Origin: Salidesulfovibrio brasiliensis JCM 12178
GTDB lineage: Bacteria > Desulfobacterota > Desulfovibrionia > Desulfovibrionales > Desulfovibrionaceae
Direction of reading: 5' to 3'
NCBI RefSeq assembly: GCF_001311825.1
Contig: NZ_BBCB01000006.1
Coordinates: 1-64,000 of the forward strand
DNA length: 64,000 nt
In this document: positions 46,738 to 56,085 of the stretch, one piece after another
Layout of the letters: the number at the start of each line of letters is the position of its first letter
Numbering within the stretch: the stretch's first letter is position 1
Position numbers and translations under genes: made by a program
Notes under the pieces: model-generated
The model's database searches: none
Seen by the model: only the letters and a program-made list of their open reading frames with translations
What the model was told of the DNA's origin: nothing

Positions 46738-48813
46738 CTACGAACGCTGGACCTGATTTCTCCCGGCATCCTTGGCCCGATACAGGGCTTCATCTGCACG
46801 GCGCAGTGCGTCGTCATATTCCTTGTCGCCTTTCCGGGTGGATGCGACTCCGATGCTGATGGTGATCCGTATTGATTCCTCGCCATGCCGGATTTCTGTC
46901 TCTTCCACCGCATGCCGGATGCGCTCGGCGGCCTGTGCCGCGTCTTCCATGTCGGTTTCTGGTAAGAGCACTGCAAATTCCTCACCGCCTATCCTGCCGA
47001 GGGAGTCCACTTCACGCAGCATTGAGGAAACGGTTTCCGCAAGCTTTTTCAGCACGTTGTCTCCGGCCTTGTGCCCGTATGTGTCGTTGACCCGCTTGAA
47101 GTGGTCGAGGTCGAGCATAAGAGTCGAGCAGGGGCGGTCATAACGCAGAAAGCGTTCCCACTCCTTGGTGGCCTTTTCCATGAAGCTGCGTCGGTTGAGT
47201 TGTTCGGTCAGCGGGTCCGTGGTGGCGAGGACCTCCAGCTCGTGTTCAATTCGTTTTTGGTCGGTGATGTCCCGAACCACGCAGAAGATGAGCTTTTCCT
47301 CAAGCTGCGGAACCGAGTTCCAGGAAAGCCAGCGGTAGCTGCCATCCTTGCACTGGTAGCGGTTTTGGAACTGGGTGATGGTGTCGCCCTTCAGCAGTTC
47401 CTTTCCGGCCTCCAGTGTTTCCGCGATGTCATCGGGGTGGACGAAGTCGATCCAAGGAGTTGAAGTCAGGTCTGATTCAGTCCAGCCAAGCGTTTTTTCC
47501 CATGCGGGGTTCACCTTCTTGAGCTTTCCGTCAAAGCCCGCGATGCAGATCATGTCTGTGGAAAGATTGAATATCTTTTCACGTTCCAGCTCAAGGCGCT
47601 TTTTTGAGGTGATGTCCTTGAAATGTACGGACAGGGTTTCCTGCGTCGGGTAGGCATGAACCTGAAACCAGACGTCGAACGGCTGAAAATACGCCTCGAA
47701 TTCGACAACACGCTGCGTCTTCGCCGCCTCGGTGTACTTGTCGTGAAAAATGGTCCCGACCGCCTGCGGAAAGACTTCCCAGATGTTGTGGCCCAATACG
47801 TCATGCCTACTGATGCCCAGACTCTTTTCGGCACGTTTGTTGACGTAGGAAAAGCAGAACTCCTCGTCCAACTCAAAGAAGGCATCCGTGGTATTTTCAA
47901 GAATGTCGGAAATATGCTTGTGCGCTTTCTGCAACTCGTGCTGGACTTCCTTGTACTCGGTCAGGTCCGTGTGTGTGCCGATGATCCTGAGCGGCTTCCC
48001 GTCGGCATCGCGTGTGATGACCTTGCCCCTGTCAAGAATCCATTTGTAGCTGCCGTCCTTGCAAAGTACCCGGTGGGTGTTTTCATAGAATTCGGTCCTG
48101 CCTTCAAGGTGAGGAACGAGGTCCTTGAATACGGCGTCCTTGTCATCTGGATGGACTCGCGATTCCCACTCGCTCAGGTCGTCGGAGATTTCTTCGGGTT
48201 CAAAGCCGAGCATGCGTTTCCATTGATCCGAGAAAAAGACCTTGTTGGTGCTCGCGTCCCAGTCCCATACCCCGTCACGCGAGCCCTCAAGCGCGAAGTT
48301 CCATCGTTCTTCGCTTTCCACTAAGCGGTTTTGCGTTTTTACTTGATCGGTGACGTCAATGACATAGCCGACGAAATGGGTGAGGTCCTCGGCATCATCA
48401 CGGACAATTACCGTGTGGTCCAGCAGCCAGATTTGCTCGCCGTCCTTACGCGTAATGCGGTACGGCTCATGCGTGAAACGATCTGTGCCGTTTCGGATGC
48501 ACTGTTTCATTTCGCTCATTACCCGTTTCTTGTCATCCGGGTGAACGAGCTCTTCGTACTGGATCTTGCTTTCAAGAAAATCGCGTTCGGTGTATCCGAA
48601 AATGTGTTCAACGTTTTCGGATACATATTCAACAGGCCAGTTGTCTTGCCTGGCCCATTTGAAAAGCACCACCGGACCGGACGCGAAAAGGCGCTGGCCG
48701 TCACGCTGCCTGATGGAGTCGTCTTCGCAGCTGCTCAGGACGCTCTCCGTCTTCGCTAGACGTTTCTTAAGAGCATCAAGTTCCGCGTGAAGCTGTTCCT
48801 TGGTTGGTGTCAT
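46738..48813 (-). CDS. PAS(4)-GGDEF diguanylate cyclase
   Basis: A 691-residue cytoplasmic signalling protein. After a short coiled coil come four PAS/PAC units (about 38-160, 165-290, 298-410, 415-530; markers include VEYVSENVEHIFGY, FSDQWKRMLGF, FSYVNKRAEKSLG and KKVNPAWEKTLGW). The GGDEF domain (535-691) has LDLDHFKRVNDTYGH and the active site GGEEF, preceded by REVD, the RxxD inhibitory site at the standard five residues. It should make c-di-GMP under feedback control. No EAL domain. A strong promoter lies 90 bases upstream. Confidence 0.93.
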   Translation of the reverse strand: MTPTKEQLHAELDALKKRLAKTESVLSSCEDDSIRQRDGQRLFASGPVVLFKWARQDNWPVEYVSENVEHIFGYTERDFLESKIQYEELVHPDDKKRVMSEMKQCIRNGTDRFTHEPYRITRKDGEQIWLLDHTVIVRDDAEDLTHFVGYVIDVTDQVKTQNRLVESEERWNFALEGSRDGVWDWDASTNKVFFSDQWKRMLGFEPEEISDDLSEWESRVHPDDKDAVFKDLVPHLEGRTEFYENTHRVLCKDGSYKWILDRGKVITRDADGKPLRIIGTHTDLTEYKEVQHELQKAHKHISDILENTTDAFFELDEEFCFSYVNKRAEKSLGISRHDVLGHNIWEVFPQAVGTIFHDKYTEAAKTQRVVEFEAYFQPFDVWFQVHAYPTQETLSVHFKDITSKKRLELEREKIFNLSTDMICIAGFDGKLKKVNPAWEKTLGWTESDLTSTPWIDFVHPDDIAETLEAGKELLKGDTITQFQNRYQCKDGSYRWLSWNSVPQLEEKLIFCVVRDITDQKRIEHELEVLATTDPLTEQLNRRSFMEKATKEWERFLRYDRPCSTLMLDLDHFKRVNDTYGHKAGDNVLKKLAETVSSMLREVDSLGRIGGEEFAVLLPETDMEDAAQAAERIRHAVEETEIRHGEESIRITISIGVASTRKGDKEYDDALRRADEALYRAKDAGRNQVQRS

Positions 48814-48860
48814 CGCCGTCCTTGTGAGCCAATGGTTGTCGGCATATCGTTATGCTGTGC

Positions 48861-48909
48861 TGATTATCCAGTGATTATCATTATGCACAAATGCCGGGAT
48901 GCCTGTCAA
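48861..48909 (-). promoter_or_regulatory. Promoter of the diguanylate cyclase with Fur-like sequence
   Basis: TTGACA (48904-48909) and CATAAT (48880-48885) on the minus strand, 18 bases apart. The -10 box overlaps ATAATGATAATCA, which matches 14 of 19 positions of the classical Fur box, and GATAATCA occurs twice at 11-base spacing (48861-48868, 48872-48879). Confidence 0.5.
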
Positions 48910-48957
48910 AGCTTACAATACAATCAAATGGCTGTTTGTGGGGGACAGACGAAGAGG

Positions 48958-49551
48958 TCATCGGCCGGGCAGTATTCTGGGTCGAATGAATCTATCCCAG
49001 ACCAGCCAGACGATCGTGGCGGTGACTAGGCCGAACAACCAACCCATGAGCACGTCCAACGGGTAGTGCTTGCCCAGATAGACTCGCGAATACCCTACCA
49101 GAAGCGGCAGGAGCAACGGCCACGGGCGAACCCCGGGCCAGAGCAGGCAGGCAAGAACGGCAATGCACATGGTGTTGGCGGCATGGGCAGAGGGGTAGGA
49201 TGTGCCGGAGTCCTTGTACTGGGCAAAGTCGGCAGGCCTGCGCTGCCATTTGCCGTCCTCCACGAAATACGTTTCGGCGATGGCGTTGTGCGGGCGTACC
49301 CTTCCAACACCTTTCTTGATCGGGTTGGTGGACATGTCCGTGATGCCCGCACCGGCCAGCAGCACCAGAAAGAGCACCAGTTCCTTGGGGCCACGCCTTA
49401 TGAGCGCGAAGAGCATGAGAACGCCGAGCACCACAAACAGCGCTTTCATGTCGGATAGCACGGGCATGACGGTATCGAAAAAATCGTTTCGCCAGTCCGA
49501 ATTGACGAGTTGCTGCAGGGTCGCGTCCAGTTCCGGGGTTTCGAAAAGCAT
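48958..49551 (-). CDS. PAP2-family membrane phosphatase
   Basis: A 197-residue membrane protein of the PAP2/undecaprenyl pyrophosphatase type. The three acid-phosphatase motifs are visible: KKGVGRVRPH (KxxxxxxRP), PSAHA (the PSGH-type motif) and SRVYLGKHYPLDV (SRxxxxxHxxxD). Five to six helices. It likely dephosphorylates a lipid carrier or phosphatidate. The DUF1848 gene ends 13 bases upstream on the same strand, so they may be co-transcribed. Confidence 0.88.
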   Translation of the reverse strand: MLFETPELDATLQQLVNSDWRNDFFDTVMPVLSDMKALFVVLGVLMLFALIRRGPKELVLFLVLLAGAGITDMSTNPIKKGVGRVRPHNAIAETYFVEDGKWQRRPADFAQYKDSGTSYPSAHAANTMCIAVLACLLWPGVRPWPLLLPLLVGYSRVYLGKHYPLDVLMGWLFGLVTATIVWLVWDRFIRPRILPGR

Positions 49552-49564
49552 TCAGTGGCTCCGC

Positions 49565-50488
49565 TTAGATGAGATCAAGCAGGGGGAGGTGCGGCTTGTC
49601 GCTGTGTCCGTCCAGCCCATGCGCTTCAGGTGCGTGTCGTTCCGCGTTGCGCCGGGAGGTGGAGAAATCGCCGTTTGCATAACAGTACAGGCACCCGTGG
49701 GTGCAGGTGTCGTAGACGCCGATGTCGCGGGACTCGGCGCACAGACAGCGTTCCCGCTGTTTTCGGTCCTTATGGCATGGAACGGCACCGTTGAAAAGGC
49801 GGTTGATGGCTGCGGCATCGATGCACGGCGCGTTTCGGACTGTTTCAGTGGTACGGTGCTTCGGTTGCGAACAGGTGCTCATGGAAATGCCGTGTTTGCT
49901 GGCGATTTCATTGAGTCCTGTCAGCAGTGATTGCGCTTCAGGCGGCCTCGGTTCGACTGGGATGAACCGTCCGTTGTTGGTCTGTGTCATTCGACGGGAT
50001 CCCTTGGCGTACGCCTCCATAAAGCTCACGATGCAGCGCCGGGTCTGTCCGGCCAGTCGTTCGGCGAGGTGCTCAAAACGATCGAGGTGATAGGCTCCTG
50101 TCAATTCCTCTGTCATGACGATTGGGTCGTAGCGCCAGATCACCCGTTCCGGACCGATGCGCTCTGCCAGCCTGTGGAAGGTTTCGATGCGCTCATCAAG
50201 CGGCGGAAGGTTTGGCTCAAGGGGGCGTGGATAGTCGAGCAGGGTGAAGAGAAAGAGGTAGCGGTCCAGCCCGCTCGTTTCAATTTCTTCGAGAAACGGC
50301 AGCATCGGCAGCGGGTTGCGTGTCCAGAATACCACTGCGTCGACATCTTTGGGGGCGAGCGAAACGGTGGTGCGCCGTGAAGGGGCGAACGGATTGGGGA
50401 CCGTACAGAATCCGGCCCGAACCCTGTTCATGAACCAGAGCGGGTAGAGGGCCGGGATGTCTGTTCGGCGGCTGGCGCTGATAATCAC
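49565..50488 (-). CDS. DUF1848-family protein with C-terminal Cys cluster
   Basis: A 307-residue protein beginning MIISASRRTDIPA, the hallmark of DUF1848. The middle holds VVFWTRNPLPML and EERVIWRYDP-like strands. Near the C-terminus there is CLCAESRDIGVYDTCTHGCLYCYA, with a CxxxCxxC pattern reminiscent of a radical SAM iron-sulfur site, though it is at the C- rather than the N-terminal side. The biochemical function of the family is not known. It lies upstream of the PAP2 gene. Confidence 0.82.
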   Translation of the reverse strand: MIISASRRTDIPALYPLWFMNRVRAGFCTVPNPFAPSRRTTVSLAPKDVDAVVFWTRNPLPMLPFLEEIETSGLDRYLFLFTLLDYPRPLEPNLPPLDERIETFHRLAERIGPERVIWRYDPIVMTEELTGAYHLDRFEHLAERLAGQTRRCIVSFMEAYAKGSRRMTQTNNGRFIPVEPRPPEAQSLLTGLNEIASKHGISMSTCSQPKHRTTETVRNAPCIDAAAINRLFNGAVPCHKDRKQRERCLCAESRDIGVYDTCTHGCLYCYANGDFSTSRRNAERHAPEAHGLDGHSDKPHLPLLDLI

Positions 50489-50568
50489 GATCGACGTTCC
50501 TTCCGTTCAGTTGCGGGTTGCCTGTAAAAAATCTTGCGGTCTCCTGAAATGCCTGTCAATCTTCGCGC

Positions 50569-51705
50569 GTGATTGCCAGTGAATCAAGAATTGCCGTGGT
50601 CATGCCACGTTTGAGCCGTTACGGCGGTGCCGAAGGTTTTGCATACCGTTTTGCGAGAATGCTTGCAGATGAGGGGTACGCCGTGGACTTCATCTGTGCG
50701 CGTTGTGAAACCGAGCCTCCTGCGGGCGTTCGGCCCGTTGTGCTCGGTCGTTCCGGCCCGTTCAAGTGGATCAAGGTCCTGCGGTTCGCCTTGAAGGCCG
50801 CCAAGGCTCGACGCGAGGGAGGATATGACCTCAGCATCGGACTTGGCAAGAGCTACGGTCACGACCTGCTTCGCGTGGGCGGCGGTCCCCAGAGGAACTT
50901 CTGGAAACTGTCCAGCCGCGCATGGCCCGCAGGGTTTCCAAGAATCATGAAGCGTGTGCGTCGAGAGCTTTCGCCCGCGAACCACATCGTGCAGTGGCTG
51001 GAGCGCAAGCGGCTGCGAAACGGTCCGACCATCGTCTGCGTATCTGATCTGGTTCGCGGATGGGTATGCGAGGCACATCCAGAGGTAGACCCAGCCTCCG
51101 TTCACGTCATTTACAATAAGCCGGATTTTGATCGCTTTCATCCTGTTGACCAGAAGCTTCGCGAAGACTTGCGTCATGAAGCGGGCATCGCTCCCGATGA
51201 TGTGGTTATAACCACGGCGGGAACCAACTTCGCCCTCAAGGGTGTCTCCACGCTCATCAAGGCGCTGCCGCATCTGCCGGGAAACTGGCGGCTGCGGGTT
51301 GCAGGAGGAAGGAACCCTTCGAAGTACCGGCGTCTGGCCGGAAGCCTCGGCGTTGGCAAGCGGGTGAAGTTTCTCGGCAAGGTTGACGAGATGCCTGATT
51401 TTTATCGTACCGGGGACATCTTCGTCCTGCCCACTTTCTACGACGCATGCTCGAATGCTGTTGTGGAGGCGCTGGCCTGTGGGAGCAGGGTGGTTTCCAC
51501 CCGTTTCAATGGAAGCTCGGTCTTTCTCCCTCCCGAGAAGGTGCTGGATGACCCGGCGGACGAGCACGAATTGGCTCGCAAGGCGCTTTTGGCCTTCAGC
51601 GAGCCACACGAAGCGTTTTTCTGGCCCGAAGATCTGCCATGCGGCATGGAACCGTATCTTGATCTGGTTAGAGAGCTGCTTCATAATAAAAATAGTAATA
51701 CATGA
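50569..51705 (+). CDS. Family 4 glycosyltransferase
   Basis: A 378-residue GT-B enzyme. The N-terminus is a Rossmann fold (IAVVMPRLSRYGGAEGFAYRFARML) and the C-terminal domain has RVKFLGKVDEMPDFYRTGDIFVLPTFYDACSNAVVEALACG, the acceptor-nucleotide motif of GT4 enzymes. It would add a sugar to a membrane glycan or LPS core. The start GTG 50569 has no strong ribosome site. Its stop overlaps the start of the next glycosyltransferase (ATGA), so the pair is one operon. Confidence 0.9.
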   Translation: MIASESRIAVVMPRLSRYGGAEGFAYRFARMLADEGYAVDFICARCETEPPAGVRPVVLGRSGPFKWIKVLRFALKAAKARREGGYDLSIGLGKSYGHDLLRVGGGPQRNFWKLSSRAWPAGFPRIMKRVRRELSPANHIVQWLERKRLRNGPTIVCVSDLVRGWVCEAHPEVDPASVHVIYNKPDFDRFHPVDQKLREDLRHEAGIAPDDVVITTAGTNFALKGVSTLIKALPHLPGNWRLRVAGGRNPSKYRRLAGSLGVGKRVKFLGKVDEMPDFYRTGDIFVLPTFYDACSNAVVEALACGSRVVSTRFNGSSVFLPPEKVLDDPADEHELARKALLAFSEPHEAFFWPEDLPCGMEPYLDLVRELLHNKNSNT

Positions 51706-52703
51706 AGATATTGTTTCTCACTCCATACGGCCAAGATCGACCGAGCGTACGTTTTCGCGTGCTCCCCTTTGTGGAGCGAGGTCGTGCGCGCGGTCATGAA
51801 GTCGACTGGGCGCGTATTCCCGCGTCGATCTTTTCCCGCCTGCGGTTTTATCGGACGGTCCCTCGGGCCGATGTTTACGTAATCCAGCAAGAGCTTTTGG
51901 CCGACTGGGAGCTCAAGGCTTTGCGCAAGCGTTGCGGCGCGCTGGTTTATGATTTCGTGGATGCTGTGTGGACCATGTCGTCTGATGACCTGATGTCCAG
52001 CCGTAAGCGCCGCAGGGCACGAAAAAGTGCAAGCCGTTTTGCCGAGCAGTGTTCCACGGTTGATCTGTGCATCGCCGGAAACACCTATCTGGGCCATAAG
52101 GCTTCGGCGTATCAGGAGCGTGTTCGCGTGGTTCCTACCGGACTCGACACGGCCCGGTACGTGTACGGCGAACGCTGCCCCATTTCCAACTATTTTCAAG
52201 TGGGTTGGATGGGGTCGCCCAACAGCCTTCGCTATTTGGAACAACCGCTTGATGTGCTCAAGGAATACGTGGGAAGCCTGCAGTTCAGCGTGATTTCAAG
52301 TGAGCAGTATGCCGGACCGGCCAAGGAATACGTTTTCTGGGCAAAGTGGACGAGAGAGACCGAGATTTCCCGTCTGCAGTCCATGGATGTGGGGCTGCTT
52401 CCTCTGGCGGATGATGAATATACGCGCGGGAAATGTGGTGTCAGACTGCTTCAGTACATGGCTTGCGGGGCTATCCCGCTGGCTTCGGACGTGGGCGTGA
52501 ACCGCGAAATCATCGAGCACGGCGTCAACGGTTTTCTCATTGAAGAGCCGAAGCAGTGGGGCGAGTATGCCATGCGTCTTGCCAATGATTCCGAACTGTT
52601 GGAGAAGATGCGTGTTGCCGCGCGGCAAACCGTGACTGGACGATTCGACGTCGGCGTCGTTGGGCAGGGGCTTTGGAGCGCTCTGGAAGAGGCCGTCGGC
52701 TGA
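51702..52703 (+). CDS. Glycosyltransferase, GT4-like
   Basis: A 333-residue GT-B enzyme. The N-terminus MKILFLTPYGQDRPSVRFRVLPFV belongs to the group of glycan glycosyltransferases with a short N-terminal domain; the C-terminal part has VGLLPLADDEYTRGKCGVRLLQYMACGAIPLASDVGVNREII, the donor-binding region. Probably cytoplasmic, adding a sugar to an envelope glycan. It overlaps the stop of the first enzyme by four bases. A GC-rich hairpin follows 30 bases downstream. Confidence 0.87.
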   Translation: MKILFLTPYGQDRPSVRFRVLPFVERGRARGHEVDWARIPASIFSRLRFYRTVPRADVYVIQQELLADWELKALRKRCGALVYDFVDAVWTMSSDDLMSSRKRRRARKSASRFAEQCSTVDLCIAGNTYLGHKASAYQERVRVVPTGLDTARYVYGERCPISNYFQVGWMGSPNSLRYLEQPLDVLKEYVGSLQFSVISSEQYAGPAKEYVFWAKWTRETEISRLQSMDVGLLPLADDEYTRGKCGVRLLQYMACGAIPLASDVGVNREIIEHGVNGFLIEEPKQWGEYAMRLANDSELLEKMRVAARQTVTGRFDVGVVGQGLWSALEEAVG

Positions 52704-52731
52704 CTTTCGGGTTTGATTCCGTTCTGTCGTA

Positions 52732-52755
52732 CACTGCCGCCCGCTTGGGCGGCAG
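52732..52755. terminator. GC-rich hairpin between converging genes
   Basis: CTGCCGCCC and GGGCGGCAG with a four-base loop, without a clear T-tract on either side. A possible weak bidirectional terminator. Confidence 0.5.
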
Positions 52756-52767
52756 CATTTGATTCGA

Positions 52768-53721
52768 TTATTCCTCAAGCATCTTCTTGAAGTATTCTAT
52801 GGTCGGCTTCAGACCTTCATGCAGGGGAACCGCCGGCTCCCAATCTATGGTGCGCTTGGCATGGCTTATGTCCGGTCTGCGCTGCATGGGGTCGTCGGTG
52901 GGCAGCGGGCGCAGTTCTATTTTCGATTTTGAGCCGGTCATTTCAACCACCGTCTCGGCCAACTCCATAATGGTGAATTCACCCGGATTGCCGAGGTTCA
53001 TCGGTCCGCTGAAATCATCTTCAGTATTGTGCATGAGCCTGATGAGCCCTTCCACAAGGTCGTCCACGTAGCAAAAGCTGCGAGTCTGCTCCCCTTTGCC
53101 GTATACCGTGATCGGCTCGCCTTTGAGGGCCTGAATGATAAAGTTGGAGACCACGCGGCCGTCATCCATTGCCATGCGCGGGCCATAGGTGTTGAAGATT
53201 CTCGCCACCTTGATGACCAGATCGTGTTGTCTGCGGTAGTCGAAGAACAGGGTCTCGGCGCAGCGTTTGCCCTCGTCGTAGCAGGAGCGCGGACCGATGG
53301 GGTTCACATTGCCCCAGTAGTCTTCGGTCTGCGGATGTATCTCAGGATCACCGTATACTTCGGAGGTGGACGCCTGAAGTATCTTGGCCTTGATGCGTTT
53401 CGCCAGGCCGAGCATGTTGATGGCACCATGAACCGAGGTCTTGGTCGTCTGCACCGGGTCGAACTGGTAGTGAACCGGCGAGGCGGGGCAGGCGAGGTTG
53501 AATATCTCGTCCACTTCCACATAGAGCGGGAACGTCACGTCGTGCCGAAGCATCTCGAAACGAGGGTTCGAGAGAAGGTGCATGATGTTGCGCTTCTGTC
53601 CGGTGAAGTAGTTGTCCACGCAAAGAACGTCGTGCCCTTGTTCGAGCAGTCGTTCGCACAGGTGCGAGCCGAGGAAGCCCGCGCCGCCAGTGACGAGTAC
53701 GGTTTTGTCTTTCATCTGCAT
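52768..53721 (-). CDS. UDP-glucuronate decarboxylase / UXS-like NAD epimerase
   Basis: A 317-residue short-chain dehydrogenase of the UXS group. NAD motif [11 protein letters not shown] near 12, DNYFTG, the active-site Ser/Tyr/Lys ([10 protein letters not shown] and YDEGKRCAE near 125-150) and [11 protein letters not shown] near 185. The typical UXS products are UDP-xylose or related. It uses UDP-glucuronate, so it lies downstream of galU in the sugar-nucleotide route and feeds the glycosyltransferases to its left. The stop codon overlaps no other gene. Start ATG 53721 or 53715. Confidence 0.88.
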   Translation of the reverse strand: MQMKDKTVLVTGGAGFLGSHLCERLLEQGHDVLCVDNYFTGQKRNIMHLLSNPRFEMLRHDVTFPLYVEVDEIFNLACPASPVHYQFDPVQTTKTSVHGAINMLGLAKRIKAKILQASTSEVYGDPEIHPQTEDYWGNVNPIGPRSCYDEGKRCAETLFFDYRRQHDLVIKVARIFNTYGPRMAMDDGRVVSNFIIQALKGEPITVYGKGEQTRSFCYVDDLVEGLIRLMHNTEDDFSGPMNLGNPGEFTIMELAETVVEMTGSKSKIELRPLPTDDPMQRRPDISHAKRTIDWEPAVPLHEGLKPTIEYFKKMLEE

Positions 53722-53852
53722 TCTATCTCAGAATCTTTAGGTTTTCGTCAACAAGTAAGAGCTGTTAAAAAAAGAACGAAAGGGTTGCGCTCTTTTTTGC
53801 GCGATAGTATTGTTGCAAATCAGACACAATTGTTATTTTTGGAGTGATATAT

Positions 53853-54542
53853 ATGAAAATTCAAATAGTTGAAGGTCTGGAGGGCGCGGCAGCAGCAGAG
53901 GGGCTAGCCGTGGTGATCGATGTGTTCCGGGCCTTTTCCGTTGCCTGCCGGGCTGTGGATAACGGAGCGAGCGAATACTACGCGGTGGCATCGGAAGAAA
54001 GCGCAAGGCGACTTGCTTCGGAGCGAGGGGCTTACCTCATGGGCGAGCGCAACGCTGTTCCGTTGCCCGGTTTTGATTTCGGCAACTCGCCGACCGTCAT
54101 AGAGAATGTGGATTTTTCCGGAAAGCCGCTTGTGCACACCACTAGCGCCGGGACGCAGGGGCTTATTGCCAGCTCCGGGGCGGACGAGATCATAACCGGC
54201 GCATTCGTGAACGCCGGTGCCGTGGCCGAGTATATCGCCCGCGGCAACCACGATACGGTCACTCTCGTGGCGCTCGGAACCGGTGGCGTGGAGCGCAGCA
54301 TGGAGGACACCATGTGCGCCATGTATATCAAGAACGCCGTGGAGGACTATCCGAACAGTTTTGAAGCGCTGAAAAAATTCATGGCGACCATTCCTAGCGC
54401 GCAGAAATTCTTTGACCCGGAAAAGGAATACGCGCCTGAACGGGATTTTGAATTGTGCATGGAATTGGACCGGTATGACTTCGTTCTCGGTGCAGAGCCG
54501 TTCGAGGAAGACGCGGTTCGGCTCGTTCGCGTCGGAGCATAG
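53853..54542 (+). CDS. 2-phosphosulfolactate phosphatase-like protein (ComB family)
   Basis: A 229-residue protein of the ComB family. ComB removes phosphate from 2-phosphosulfolactate in coenzyme M synthesis; in bacteria without CoM its homologues may act on other phosphoesters. Motifs: VVIDVFRAFSVACRA near 23-37, AYLMGERNAVPLPGFDFGNSP near 62-82, and HTTSAGTQGL near 96. The start ATG 53853 follows GGAG. The downstream regulator gene begins 8 bases after its stop, so the two are co-transcribed. Exact substrate unknown. Confidence 0.78.
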   Translation: MKIQIVEGLEGAAAAEGLAVVIDVFRAFSVACRAVDNGASEYYAVASEESARRLASERGAYLMGERNAVPLPGFDFGNSPTVIENVDFSGKPLVHTTSAGTQGLIASSGADEIITGAFVNAGAVAEYIARGNHDTVTLVALGTGGVERSMEDTMCAMYIKNAVEDYPNSFEALKKFMATIPSAQKFFDPEKEYAPERDFELCMELDRYDFVLGAEPFEEDAVRLVRVGA

Positions 54543-54550
54543 GAGGGGCC

Positions 54551-55876
54551 ATGGAAAACCAAAGTCCCATGAAAGTTCTCATCGTCGATGATTCCGAGAC
54601 CAACCTTGTTCTCCTCGACCATCTGTTGGCCATGGAAGAGTGTGAAGTCGTTCAGGCTTCCAACGGAATGGAGGCCATTGAACTGGTCAAGTCAAACGAC
54701 TTTGCTCTGATCCTTCTCGACATCCAGATGCCGGAGATGAACGGATACGAGACCGCGCTGGCCATCAAGAGCCTTGACCGTGGCCGCCACGTGCCGATCA
54801 TTTTCATTACCGCCATTTTTCAGGATCAGGAGAACGTCAATCAGGGCTACGCGTCGGGAGCCGTGGATTATCTCTTCCGTCCTGTTGACGTGCAGGCGCT
54901 TAAGAGCAAGGTCAGCATATTTCTTGAGCTGCATCATCAGAAGAAACTCCTTGAGCGCGAGGTGGAGGAGCACCGTAAGACTGCGGAACGCCTGCGTCGG
55001 GCCGAAGAAAAATATCGTTCCATCTTCGAACGGGCAGTGGAAGGGATCTTTCGTTCAACGGTGGAGGGGCAGGTCCTTGAGGCCAACCCCGCACTGGTGA
55101 AGCTCTTCGGCTACGCTTCGGTTGATGAGATGATTGAGCAGAAAAACGCGGCTGCATCCATCATGTTCGATCGGCAACAGCGCAGGCTGTATCTCGAGAA
55201 CATTCGCCGCGATGGGCTGGTCACGAACTACGAGTACCAAGCGCTCAAAAAGGATGGGCGGGTAATATGGTGTTCCGAAAGCTCGCGTCTGGTGAAAGAC
55301 GAGGACGGGGGCGAGACCATTGTTGGTGTTATCGAAGACGTAACTGCCCGCAAGAAGCAGGAAAACGAACTCAAGGTGCTGGCCACCATGGACAGCCTGA
55401 CGCGTATTCCCAACCGGCATGTCTTTTTTGACAGGCTGGAGCACGCCATCAACTCTGCAAGTCGGTACAACAACAGCTTTGCCGTATTGTTCGTGGACCT
55501 CGATAATTTCAAGAAAGTCAATGATACCAGTGGGCACAAGACTGGTGATGTCGTCCTGCGCCTTGTGGCAGAGCGTATCCAGAAGCGCATTCGAGCAGCA
55601 GACACACTTGCGAGGATAGGCGGGGACGAGTTCGGCATTTTGCTTGAGCGTCTGGAAGATCCGGATAACGCGATTCAAGTGGCCGAGGGATTGGTTGAGA
55701 TCGTGTCCCGTCCGTATGTCATTGATGGTCAGGAATTCAAGATCGGAGCCACTGTGGGAATTAGCCTGTATCCGAAGGACGGTGATGATCCCGTAGCACT
55801 GCTGACACGTGCTGATGAGGCCATGTACTCTTGCAAGCGTACCAAAGGGGTTGTCTGCGCATTTTATTCCGGTTGA
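54551..55876 (+). CDS. Response regulator with PAS and GGDEF domains
   Basis: A 441-residue protein: receiver domain (1-125) with DD at 13-14, phospho-accepting Asp57 and Lys108; a coiled linker; a PAS unit (about 150-265) with VEGIFRSTVEGQVLEANPALV; and a GGDEF domain (280-441) with VDLDNFKKVNDTSGH and GGDEF, preceded by RAAD, the inhibitory RxxD site. A phosphorylation-dependent c-di-GMP synthase, the second one of this window. It follows the ComB gene by 8 bases with AGGAGG upstream, and a terminator ends it. Confidence 0.93.
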   Translation: MENQSPMKVLIVDDSETNLVLLDHLLAMEECEVVQASNGMEAIELVKSNDFALILLDIQMPEMNGYETALAIKSLDRGRHVPIIFITAIFQDQENVNQGYASGAVDYLFRPVDVQALKSKVSIFLELHHQKKLLEREVEEHRKTAERLRRAEEKYRSIFERAVEGIFRSTVEGQVLEANPALVKLFGYASVDEMIEQKNAAASIMFDRQQRRLYLENIRRDGLVTNYEYQALKKDGRVIWCSESSRLVKDEDGGETIVGVIEDVTARKKQENELKVLATMDSLTRIPNRHVFFDRLEHAINSASRYNNSFAVLFVDLDNFKKVNDTSGHKTGDVVLRLVAERIQKRIRAADTLARIGGDEFGILLERLEDPDNAIQVAEGLVEIVSRPYVIDGQEFKIGATVGISLYPKDGDDPVALLTRADEAMYSCKRTKGVVCAFYSG

Positions 55877-55894
55877 ATACAATCAAAAGACAAA

Positions 55895-55930
55895 TAAAAA
55901 AGCTCCGATCCAAGGATCGGAGCTTTTTTT
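55895..55930. terminator. Bidirectional terminator
   Basis: AGCTCCGATCC (55901-55911) and GGATCGGAGCT (55914-55924), flanked by AAAAA and TTTTTT. It can end both the regulator transcript and, from the other strand, the tRNA-Leu transcript. Confidence 0.9.
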
Positions 55931-55940
55931 ACTGTCTGAT

Positions 55941-56027
55941 TGGTGCCGAAGAGAAGACTCGAACTTCCACGGGATTGCTCCCACATGAACCTGAATCATG
56001 CGTGTCTACCAATTCCACCACTTCGGC
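55941..56027 (-). tRNA. tRNA-Leu (CAG)
   Basis: 87 bases on the minus strand. Acceptor GCCGAAG with CTTCGGC, an extended variable arm typical of class II tRNA, anticodon loop TTCAGGT (CAG), and T-loop TTCGAGT. CCA is encoded. The terminator at 55895-55930 lies immediately downstream. Confidence 0.96.
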
Positions 56028-56085
56028 ACGCGGAAGACGTATTTAATGTTTCGTCTTCTAGAATGCAAGCGTTTTTTTGCATATT

